Shown here: positions 51,901-61,214 of the stretch, piece after piece
Layout: each line of letters opens with the position of its first letter
Numbering within the stretch: position 1 is the first letter of the stretch
Origin: Crotophaga sulcirostris
Lineage: Eukaryota; Chordata; Aves; Cuculiformes; Crotophagidae
Assembly (NCBI GenBank): GCA_013397455.1
Contig: VYZB01000030.1
Location: 2,617,505 to 2,681,504 of the forward strand
Direction: 5' to 3'
DNA length: 64,000 bases
Made by a program: the position numbers and the translations under genes
Notes under the pieces: model-generated
Told to the model about the DNA's origin: nothing
Database searches by the model: none
The model's input: only the letters and a program-made list of their open reading frames with translations

Positions 51901-54300
51901 TTCATGCTTTACTCTGCACGTGTTCTTTGCATTACAGCCAAAGCAAAATGCAGAGTATGTATTTCCACCATTACTAGAACATAATTTTTTAGCAGTGATG
52001 GACACTCTCTTCAGTTACCAGCGTTACAGATCTCACCACAGGTATGGAAAGGCTCAGAACGAGTTAGCAAGGAAGTAGTTTATTACAGATAAACAGAGAA
52101 CAGTTCAATTAATTTACGGATTGTTTCAGGGATTCTGAAAGACCTTGCTAGTGCTGTCTATTAAGACAGAGAAGCCAAGAAGTAGAAAATAATCAATCTC
52201 ATTTCTCGATCTATTTAAGTGAACAAAGAATTGCGTGTGGAACTGAATGGAGAGAGTCAACAAAGCTCACACCAAATAGAAAAAGAAAAGAAGCTTTATT
52301 TGCATAATTATGTCTGAATCACAGTAGATTTGACAGAACGTGTTCCAAAGTAAGCCCTAAGGTCTTACTTAGGTGGAGCACATTAACAAATACACTGGCT
52401 GTAATGTACTCTTTCTGGGCTAATCTAATGTCTCATGGGATATTACGCAAGGGGACAGCATACACAGTTGAATGGTTTCACTGGTTTATATTTAGTCGTT
52501 GTATGGCTTATTCCATATGTCTGTCAAAAGCTATGATAGCACATTGTCATATCTTTGGTTTTTTTTCTTCTAGGGTTGTTTCCTTATCTGTAAAATAGAA
52601 AGGAAACAAGCAATATATTTTTCTGATAAGAGAGAGATAACGCTTAACCCATGAATACTCGTAAATGCCTTCAGAGGACATTTCAGAAGTGCCTAATGCT
52701 ATAAATTATGGTTTTATAAGGTACTTCACTAACATTACAGTATTAGGGGTTCTGTCTTTTAACCTTTATGCATGTATATAACTTGACATAACAGAGGCTC
52801 ATGGTAAAGATTTCACAAGCAGTATTACCTCTGTAATTAGAACACCAGACTATAGAAACCCAAAGGAGTTGAGCTATGCCCTGTTTCCTGCAGCAGGGTC
52901 AGCTAACCCGAATGTTGCTTTCCTCACTGAAGGCAAGAATCTAGAAATACTGTGACCAATTTCTTTAAAATCACAAAAGTGTAGCTTTATCTGAATGAAA
53001 ATAAGCCATATTTACAAAATTGCTGATATTAACACAATCTGCTGGTATTAGCAGGGTAAATGCCTCAAGATAAGAATTAAGAATGCCTGCTGAGCTCCAA
53101 AACTCCGCAGCATCCAGAGGCAGTACAGCAGTAAGATGCTTAGGGAAACAGCTCAACATCTGATAGGCAAAAGCACAATAAATCAAAGATAAAGTAAACT
53201 TTCTAGATAAGCAGGAGCGTTTAATGCCACTCTGATTAAACTCATCTACAGGAAATGAGTAAACACAGCCTCCCTGCTTTCTCCATCTTTCTGCCAATTT
53301 ACATCTTAACAGCTAAACTACTTCAGGTTACTTATTCAGCAAAGCAAGGGATTGATTTGCAACTTCTCATTTTCAGTGCTTCCAGGGTGCAGGGTTGATC
53401 ATGGCAAGTGAGCACAGCCATGGGGAGGCATTTAAAGATTAACAGACCTTTGCAGCATTCCAGGGGTGTGAAAAAGCCATGAAATTCAGTTTGTTTTCAG
53501 TATTACATACATACTACACCTGACTGCTGCAGTTATTACACTGGTGGCTTTTCACAAATCTTGCAGTTTGTTAATTCTCTGATACTGGGGTTTTTTTTCC
53601 CCTTAAAGACTCAAGTTATGAGATGATGAGAAAAATCTCAGGTTTCATTGAAAGCATATTTTTAGTCCTTGTGTTTGTAATTGAAAGCATTAAAATGTGA
53701 GCCATGTAAGTTTCAAAGGATCAGTTGTTCAGTTGCACTACTTAATTTGAATGTGAGCACAGCGTGAGGTAAACCACGTATTTTAGAGGGATATGGTACA
53801 ATTCTTATACTCAACCTGGAGGAGCTCAGAATGACCTGTCTCTGAATTCCTGGGTATTTTTTTAAAGAACTCCAAGAGTTTCCTTTGCAATTCCAGGAAA
53901 TTAGCATTAACAAAGGACTAAGATGTTTCTGTACATCACTACCTGTTTGAAGCACCAAATCTACCTCACCTTACAGTCAGGTATAGGCTTAGTGTATTTG
54001 TAACGTGAAGATGATACCAGGGCTCCTGTTTTCCCCCCAAAAGCTCTAGAGGTCATTTCATACTTGACTGAGCTGAACACCAGCCCCATGTCAGTGTGTG
54101 TGTTGATCCTAGGGACCCACAGAAATGGCACTCCTCAACCTTGAGCAGAGGAAGCCTTGGGGCCCCCAATGGAACTCAGTCCCACCGCTGTCTCCCAGGG
54201 GACATCCCCACCTCAGGGGAGAGCGCATGTCCTCGTCTAGGGATGACAGGGATGGTCATTGTCTAATGGTTCCCTTCCTACAGCTCCTCAGTGGAGCCTT
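42987..54300. other. Intergenic, proximal 5' flank of ARNT2
   Basis: About 11 kb without a supported gene. Two blocks rich in TAAT/ATTA cores, at 43465-43560 and 47889-47965, have the look of homeodomain-bound non-coding elements but are unproven. The last 200 bases (about 54060-54300) become GC-rich and contain the left flank of the minisatellite. Open frames here are short and featureless. Confidence 0.5.
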
Positions 54301-54822
54301 CAGTTTTGGGTGGTATAAGCTGCACCTCAACCTCCCCCTCGCAGTTTTGGCTGGCAGTGGGCAGCACCCTAACCACCACCCCTCAGTTTTGGGTTGTGGA
54401 GAGCAGCATGTCAATCGCTACCCCTCAGTTTTGGGGAGCAGTAAGCTGCACCACAACCCCCCTCTCTCTGTTTCAGGGGTGGCAGGTAGCACCTCAACAA
54501 TCACGCCTCGGTTTGGGGTAGTGGAGGGCATCACCTCAACTATTACCTGCCAGTTTCGGGTGGTGGCAGGCGGCACCTCAAGCATCACCCCTCCGTTTTG
54601 AGTGGTAGAGGACAGCATTTCAACAACCACCCCTCAGTTTTGGGTGGCAGCAGGCAGCACCCCAACCATTACCTTTTCAATTATCATTACCATTATCAAT
54701 TCTGGGTGGTGGTAGGCAGCACCTCAAGCATCACCCCTCAGTTTTGGGTGGCAGAGGGCAGCTCCTCAACCATTACCCGTCAATTTTGGGTGGTGGCAGG
54801 CAGCACCCCAAGCACCGCCGCC
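54301..54822. repeat. 42-bp-period minisatellite, about 12 copies
   Basis: The recurring core CAGTTTTGGGTGG begins at about 54301, 54342, 54384, 54426, 54468, 54509, 54551, 54593, 54635, 54697, 54739 and 54781, that is every 42 bases (one base variable). The single exception is a 20-base insertion between the copies at 54635 and 54697. Each unit continues with a GGCAGGCAGCACC-like block and an ACC/CCT-rich end. Copies are substituted relative to each other, so the array is not newly amplified. Because 42 is 14 codons, frames stay open on both strands through the array; the apparent proteins (for example 54125-54601 +, 54418-54630 -) are by-products of the period. The array ends about 40 bases before the assembly gap in the ARNT2 CpG island. 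Confidence 0.93.
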
Positions 54823-54863
54823 GCCCACGGCCCGGCCCACACCAGAGGCCTGTCCCCCAGGGG

Positions 54864-55102
54864 NNNNNNNNNNNNNNNNNNNNNNNNNNNNNNNNNNNNN
54901 NNNNNNNNNNNNNNNNNNNNNNNNNNNNNNNNNNNNNNNNNNNNNNNNNNNNNNNNNNNNNNNNNNNNNNNNNNNNNNNNNNNNNNNNNNNNNNNNNNNN
55001 NNNNNNNNNNNNNNNNNNNNNNNNNNNNNNNNNNNNNNNNNNNNNNNNNNNNNNNNNNNNNNNNNNNNNNNNNNNNNNNNNNNNNNNNNNNNNNNNNNNN
55101 NN
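54864..55102. other. Assembly gap (239 N)
   Basis: A run of 239 undetermined bases within the GC-rich island. Extreme GC content and the neighbouring minisatellite are the probable reasons for the failure. The N count may be an estimate. Any long open frame drawn across it (such as 54773-55963 on the minus strand) is meaningless. Confidence 0.99.
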
Positions 55103-55215
55103 GGGCCGCCCCGCACGGAGCGCGGCCGCCGGGCCCCGGGGCGGGAGTGAGCCCGCAGCCCCCGCGCCGCCCCCAGCCGCCTTCCCCTTCCCCTTTAGTT
55201 CATCCCAGAGACAAG

Positions 55216-55246
55216 ATGGCAACGCCGGCGGCGGTAAACCCTCCCG
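55216..55246 (+). CDS. ARNT2: ARNT2 coding exon 1 (partial gene)
   Basis: The ATG at 55216 is in a good Kozak context (A at -3, G at +4). It opens MATPAAVNPP and ends with one G of the next codon, followed at 55247 by the donor GTGAGT, so the intron is phase 1. This N-terminus is that of vertebrate ARNT2, in which the next residue is Glu (GAA/GAG), fitting the split G; the paralogue ARNT starts differently. ARNT2 is a nuclear class II bHLH-PAS protein that dimerises with partners such as SIM1, NPAS4 and HIF alpha subunits. It is needed for hypothalamic neuroendocrine development. The bHLH and two PAS domains are encoded by later exons outside this window. Only 31 coding bases are present; the call rests on identity of the ten residues, the phase, and the CpG-island setting. 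Confidence 0.9.
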
Positions 55247-55314
55247 GTGAGTAGCTGCTGCCGTCGCCCCTGCGCCGCAGGGAGCCCGTCTCGCCCCGTG
55301 TCGCCCCACAACAC

Positions 55315-55336
55315 GTGTGTGTGTGTGTGTGTGTGT
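55315..55336. repeat. (GT)11 microsatellite
   Basis: Eleven uninterrupted GT units about 70 bases into intron 1, preceded by ACAC so that the junction forms the palindrome ACACGTGT (E-box CACGTG at 55312-55317). Alternating purine-pyrimidine runs like this can form Z-DNA, and their length is usually polymorphic. Confidence 0.95.
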
Positions 55337-55341
55337 CCCGG

Positions 55342-55354
55342 CCCCCCCCCCCCC
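55342..55354. repeat. C13 homopolymer
   Basis: Thirteen C immediately after the GT microsatellite in the CpG island. Exact length is unreliable in sequencing. On the opposite strand it contributes a long G run. Confidence 0.9.
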
Positions 55355-55436
55355 GCAGCCCCCGGGGCTCCTGGGCGCGGGGACCGGTTCCCCTCGCTCC
55401 CTCGGGCGCAGGCGCCGCAGGCAGCAGCAGTTTCGC

Positions 55437-55497
55437 GGGGGGGGGGGCGGTCGCAGGGGACGCGGTCCCGGTTGGGAAGGGGGCGGAGGGGGGGGGG
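55437..55497 (+). repeat. Clustered G runs, G-quadruplex candidate
   Basis: Runs of 11 G (55437-55447), 4 G (55456-55459), 3 G (55474-55476), 5 G (55479-55483) and 10 G (55488-55497) fall within about 60 bases on the transcribed-sense strand. Four or more G tracts of at least three with short spacers fit the general G-quadruplex pattern; some spacers here exceed the strict 7-base limit, but alternative pairings within the long runs satisfy it. Lies in the first 250 bases of ARNT2 intron 1. Confidence 0.7.
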
Positions 55498-55679
55498 CGG
55501 CGGCTGCACCGTGCGGGGCTGTGGTGCGCCCTGGGGCTTGGCGGGAGCGTTTGGGTTTCCTGCTTGGGTTGTTGTGGGGAAGCGAGTGTTGCCTGGAGTA
55601 AGGGTTGCTCCGAGCAGCGCCTCGAGGGTTGCGTGCAGGGTGGAACAGAGCTAAAGGTACCGGAACAGAGGAGGCCACG

Positions 55680-56095
55680 AAGGTGCTGAAGGGTCTGGAG
55701 GGGAGATGAGAGTGTCTGAAGGCACTTGGTCTGTTCAGGCTGGAGGAGGCTGAGGGGACCTCATAGCCCTTCGCTGCTTCCTCACAGGAGGAGGAGGAGG
55801 CGCTGAGCTCTTCTCTCTGGTGACCAATGGCAGGACCCGAGGGAATGGCAGGAGATGGGCCAGGGGAGGTTAGCTTGGATTTTAGGACAAGGTTCTTCAC
55901 CCAGAGGGTGGTGGAGCCCTGGAACAGCTCCCAGGGAAGCGGTGATGGTGCCAAGCCTGACAATAGTCCAGAAGCATTTGGACAGTGCCCTCAGAGACAC
56001 GGCGTGAGTGTTGGGGTTGTCCAGTGCAAGAACAGGAGTTGGACTCCATGATCCTTGTGGGTCCCTTCCGACTCAGGGCATTCTGTGATTCTGTA
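55680..56095 (+). mobile_element. CR1 LINE in ARNT2 intron 1
   Basis: An avian CR1 3' end of about 415 bases in the same orientation as ARNT2. It includes the block CTGGTGACCAATGGCAGGAC, the translated signature FFTQRVVEPWN near 55890, the block GGAGTTGGACTCCATGATCC near 56036, and the terminal CATTCTGTGATTCTGTA at 56079-56095. An internal deletion near 55790 removed part of the usual sequence, leaving a GGA/GAG-rich stretch. It is 5'-truncated and non-coding. It lies only 430 bases downstream of exon 1, at the edge of the CpG island, and belongs to a subfamily distinct from those at 30.8 and 42.8 kb. Confidence 0.95.
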
Positions 56096-59000
56096 AAATC
56101 TTGCAAAGCATTGCTTGGAACCAAAACAGGGTGTCAAAACGTACTGAGGGCGCCTCTGGGCATGTGGCACCTTTTCCCTGTGTGTTTTGTCTTGCCAGTG
56201 GATGAAATAAACGCTTCCTGTTAATAACACACATTTATTAAGAGGTGAAACTTACTAAAACTTTCTCTTTGTGTTTTTCCTGAGGGAAGACATTCACTGA
56301 TGCTGTGTTACAGAACTGTCAGGTGCAACATTGATTTTGTTGAGTGCATGATGGAGCAAAATGGATTTGGATGCAATGCCATATTTTGGAGATATACTTG
56401 GATCAACTTAGTGTTGGATCAACAAGTATCCCACACTAGAAATAAGTGGGACAACAGATCTTGCACTAGACTCAATACTAATGAAGAATAGTTTTATCAA
56501 AGGTGGATTCCAGCCTTGCTTCTTTTAATACGTGATCAGATTTTTCCTTTTTTGTAGTATCGAGTTCAGTTTGGACAGTTGAGGGCTTGCTTGAGTAAAT
56601 GCCAACTGATGTTTAAAGGCTGTTCTTTAGATTAAATCCTGCTGTAGTTGGACATGTAGTTGTCATACTGAAAGTAAATATTATGGTATAAACAATTAAT
56701 TTGGTTCAGTAAATGTCAATAAAGTAAGCAGGAACGGATCTTTGCCAATCAGATTAAGTTTTAATATCAGAATTCTACATATTAAATGAAAATCAATATT
56801 TAATGGAAGGGTATTAAATGAATATTATTTAGCTTCCAGAACAACACGTTGTGCATGATAACAGAGTTTCATTGCGTGCACACATAGCTGGAATCAGTGC
56901 GCTATTCTGCAGACAAAGTATGATGCAAACAGCTTTTTTTGACTTAGGTTTGGTTTGTGGTTCTCCAAACTATGCATAGAAAGATCACTCCTGACCATGT
57001 AAAGATCTGTGCTGAAACTGCTGAATTATAATGGAGCCTGGTGGCCCTTGTGCACCAACCATTTCCGTTTTGTTTTCACCTGCCTGCAGCTGAAGCCACA
57101 GAAAAATGTGGTTGCAGGAGGTATGGTATGCATGCAGCACAGAGCAGCCTCAGAGTAAGGCTTCACAGTTGCTCCCCCGACTCAGGGAATTCTCACTTTG
57201 TGAATTTAGAGAGCGGTATGGGATTATTGAAGAAACATAAAAAACTATGAGGGAAACGAGCCAAGTGTGTTTGCTGTATGCATCTCTGCGTAGCGATCTA
57301 ATGCAGTTGAAGTTACTTGCAGTGTGGTCCTCAAACTCTCTTAAACACAGATTGCTGGTCCACCGGAAGGATGCGGAAACTTGTTGGTTTCCTGAAGTGA
57401 ACCAATACTTACTTCTGCAAGGCTGAGGTTACAGAACATCCTTTCACTCCCTCTCTAGGCAACTGGAACAGATCTGAGCTGAAAGACAAATTTGGTGGCT
57501 GTTAATGATCCTCCCCTGTTTTCTGTGTTTAGTGTTGCTGTCAGACAAATGTAGCTGTGTGTGGATAAAGTCTAAATGAGGAGGTTTTGAGGTGTGAAGT
57601 GGTGAGGAGAGACTTTCCACCTGCAGTGCTGTGTTTACCGCAGGCAGCACAAGGTAGAGCTGCATGAAATACCTTGATTTACACTGTGGTTTTTAAAAGT
57701 TACAGTCTGTTGCTTATGTTATTTCTTTGGATTAATTGCAAAGCAATGCAGAGAAACAATCTAAAGCTGTAACTAGAGGATTTTAATACTGCTGTTTTCT
57801 CTTGGGGCCAGACCCTCAGCTGGAGTAATGTGAAAGTAGCCCTATTAGTATTGGTGAAGCCATGCCGCCTTACGCCAGTTGACTTTCTGATCTGTGATGT
57901 TAGGGAAGCACAATAGAGAGATTAACTTGTTAAGCATCTTTAATGATGATTAGAAATTACAATATGATTAAATTTTTATTAAGCAATTGTCTGGGGTTCT
58001 AATAACAGTTGATAATTTAGGCAGGACATTAACTTGCAGCTACCACAGTATAAATACAAGTGATTTTAGTCATAGTCTAGATAGTGGAATGGGGATTAGT
58101 GCAGAGAGAAAAGCTGGGTGTTCAGTAACTCTGGATGTGAAAGTCTTTCAGTGTGGGATCTCCTGGTACAGACCCATGCACTGCTCTGCAGCAGCATCTT
58201 CGCTTTCACGTTAGATGCAGATTTATCATTTTCCCACTGATCTTTTTTTATTTAATGGAGAGTTTCAGTTACGGAAGTTCATGGGAGTGGGAGCAGTTTA
58301 CAGCCTGGCTTGTGGGGACCCTCTCAGTATCAGGGACTGAATCGTGGTAGGGTACACCTGTGTGGTTAGAGCCACCCCTGTGTGGTTCCTGTTCTGTGTT
58401 AGATCTGAACTGATAGTTCTTTTTGATGAAAGTGTTTGCTCATGGCTGCAAGTAGACATTGTACTGACAGAACTGCGGGGCTCTGTGAGATACTCTTCTT
58501 TCTTTCCCTTCCTGGGAATGGGGTCTGGTTAGAAGTACTTTGTTCGTTTGTCGTAATCTGGATGACTAACTGAAGTGTGAAACACAATACAGGTGTGTGG
58601 GAAGCTCATCTGCATTGGCACAAAGCATCAGAGTTAATTTATTTCCTCCTGAAATAAGATTGGCATATTAAATGGGATTTAAGAACAAAAAAATTGTGGA
58701 GGTGTAACAAGCATTTCATAAATTACTGCTTGCAGCAAAGTAACTTAGTTCCATGTCTCTTTTAAATGCATGTATTTTTGGAATGAAAACTTGTCCAGAA
58801 CTGTTGCTACTTTGGGGTCAAATTTTGCTCGACTTAAGTGCAGTACATGGTTTGGTGATTCTTGCATTGACCTATTTGGGATGAAAACAATGAACTCTTA
58901 ATGAAAACTCTGAAAGAATGCAGTATTTTCTTTTGCCTGAGATGTTACTTGGTCTTGCGTGATGAGTTCCAGTCTGTCTCAGTCTGATGGGTGATCCCAG

Positions 59001-60905
59001 AGTGGCAACTTTCTGCCGTGATCAGGTGACCTATGCTTTCAGGTCTTCCCAGTGAGGTGGTCCCCACAGTTTTATAGCCAAATACTACAAACTCCTAAAT
59101 CAAGTCAGAAGAAATTATGAGATTGCAGAGTTTATCTAGAGTTGCACTAGAGGGCAGATGCCTTAGGATGCATTTTTGGCTATGTTTTAAGATTTTGTGA
59201 TTCCTTAGGGTTGTATTCTTATATTTAAATTAAAAAAAAATAGTAACTAGGTTGTTCACATAATCACTAAAGCTCCTTTAATGATTTCCTTTTAAGCAGA
59301 GAGACCAAAGTCTAAAGGTGTGGAGAAGTACACATCTCCAGAAGAGCGTCTACTAGAGATGTGTGGAGGCAGAGAATGGTGGTGGGCCATGTGAGAAAGG
59401 AGTTGCTGTGGCTTAAGGCATTACTGTTACAACCACAGCAGCTGACATGGGGTACTTTTAGCTGATGGTTAATCCAAGATATAAAAAAATTGGGGTTGAA
59501 CTTTGAAGAAAGATGGTTAAACAAGCTTTCTTTAATTTGCACTGAGTTAACAGCAAATTTGATGTCATATGAGAAGAAAAATTGTAATTCAACCCTGTGT
59601 CTGGGCTCTTGTTTTAGGCAAGTGCACTTGGTTCTGGGAGCTGGTTGTATTTGTTTGACTTGGGAGTTGAATGGAGATAAATCATTCTCCTGTTTCAGCT
59701 GGACATTCTGAGAACCAAATCCTCCGTTAGCCAGTCTTACATTTGCACTCAAGTTACTGAGATATTGAGTGCTGTGGACAAATTGTCTTGATGCTGTCCA
59801 TTCCATATTCCCAAAAGGAATTGGCTTTCTGAAGTTGACAATCTGGTCATTGTTTTCTTTAGCTTTCATACAGCTTTGAAATTGATGATTATAAAAAAAA
59901 ATTAAAATCTACTTCATCAGAGTTTTAGATTTCAAAATTGTCAACACTGAGCCCAAAATTTGTTGTGTTTTATTGCTACAATAGTAACACTTTGCCCTTT
60001 GTTGCAATACAGGCTGTCCAGTAAACTCCAAAATCAATTTAACAGCATACTGATGAGTAAAGAAAGTGTTCTAATGATGGAGGTTATAATGGGCTATGAT
60101 GTTTCTGGCATGCAAAATAGTGGTTTTCTTTTTAATATGATGTTAAAACAAAGATCTCAAAAATGGAATGCTCATTAGCTAATGGGAAGTTTAAATTGGA
60201 GATATTTTTCTTCTCATATTTTCCTATCTTTCTTACTGCAGAATTGGTCCTTATTTTAGTCAAACTGTGAATTGTACTGTAATAATGTTGTCTCCTTCAG
60301 GACTATATACCGAACAGCAACTTGCATTGAAGAAATGTCATTTTTTTCATATTTCTAATATGCAAACCATACAAAAGATTTAATTTCAGTATATCACTTA
60401 TATCACAGGATATTTGTTTAAGATTTGCATATGTAGCTTGTGGTTAGTTCTAAATACTTTTTCAAATAGAATTGTTTTTCTCCATGACTCTTAATAAAAA
60501 TGCAAACCAAAACAGATATTGCTGATTTCTGTAATACCAGATGGTATTGCTGATTTTTCTTTCCAGTAAGAAAAATCACTATAGAGATAGGCAGCAAAGG
60601 GAAAAAAAATAGCATTTTCAAAACAGTCAAGGCAAAATAACACTGTTGATGTAGTGATTATTGTTATTAAGAGGACAGAAATGGGGCTGTCATTATGAAG
60701 ATGTATTCGAGGATTATGCTTAAATGGCTCGTGAAGATCAGATATGTATGTCATTTAGGGTAATTTTTGGGGGCTTACTGCTTCATAACTGACAAGTAAG
60801 AATGGAAAATGCCTTAATTCAGTGCTACCTGTAGAAAGTACAATGTTATTAAAATTTGCAATAGAAAAGATAAAGAGGGGTCTTTTTTGACATACGGGAA
60901 TTTAG

Positions 60906-61214
60906 ATCTCAGGTCTCATTGCAGATCTTTTCCAGATTTTCCAGTCTGTCCATAGCAAAGTGTCTTTGGGTGGCCAGCAGTATTTAGAGACAGATGAATC
61001 CGCTCTGGAGGAGCTGTTCTGTCTGGCCAGCCCTGTGGAGCGCAGAGACGCTGCCTTGCATGCAGAAGTGTGCAGATACCAACCCAAGCAACGTTCTTTT
61101 CCTGACTGTAAGAGTGCGTTCAATAAAGGTCGTGTGGGAAAGAAATCTACAAAGATGGAGGTGCTCCTTCGCACATTCTGTAAGATAACTTGTGCAAAAA
61201 TAAAAAAAAACTAG
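60906..61214 (+). other. Unidentified exon-like open segment in intron 1
   Basis: A roughly 300-base segment stands out from its AT-rich surroundings by higher GC and continuous open frames on both strands. On + it reads about 103 codons from 60906 to the stop at 61212-61214, with no ATG until late (Met in the TKME segment near 61155). The frame contains ALEELFCLASPVERRDAALH, then a basic part (KGRVGKKSTK). A possible acceptor (TCTCATTGCAG, ending near 60923) and donors (GACT|GTAAGA near 61109; TTCT|GTAAGA near 61171) frame it. The right end runs into an A-rich stretch (AAAATAAAAAAAAA), also compatible with a retroposed fragment, though these are rare in birds. I do not recognise the protein in any frame, and the reverse frame (60902-61174) is equally open. 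Confidence 0.3.

Larger units (their letters stand above)
54823..55660. promoter_or_regulatory. ARNT2: ARNT2 CpG island promoter (interrupted by gap)
   Basis: GC-rich, CpG-dense sequence on both sides of an assembly gap, containing coding exon 1 and the start of intron 1. Blocks such as GCCGCCGCCCACGGCC (left of the gap) and GGAGCGCGGCCGCCGGGCCC (right of it) contrast sharply with the AT-rich flanks. No TATA box is visible, as expected of CpG-island promoters, though the bases most likely to hold the start site are missing. The transcription start is inferred to lie in or next to the gap because only 113 bases of known sequence separate the gap from the ATG. Confidence 0.85.

Noticed and set aside
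54258..54284. Acceptor-like TTCCCTTCCTACAG before the minisatellite
   Set aside because: Would imply an extra exon within the repeat array; no donor or transcript logic supports it.
54125..54601. 158-codon open frame through the minisatellite
   Set aside because: The 42-base period equals 14 codons, so stops absent from one unit are absent from all; the frame is a property of the repeat. No splice or conservation evidence.
55247..55689. Several 94-135 codon forward frames after exon 1
   Set aside because: They begin in the intron after a consensus donor and are Gly/Arg/Pro or Cys-Val low-complexity translations of G, C and GT runs.
54773..55963. 396-codon minus-strand open frame across the CpG island
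   Set aside because: It spans 239 undetermined bases, antisense to ARNT2 exon 1, and consists of low-complexity Pro, Arg and Gly sequence produced by GC-rich DNA and a CR1; not a gene.
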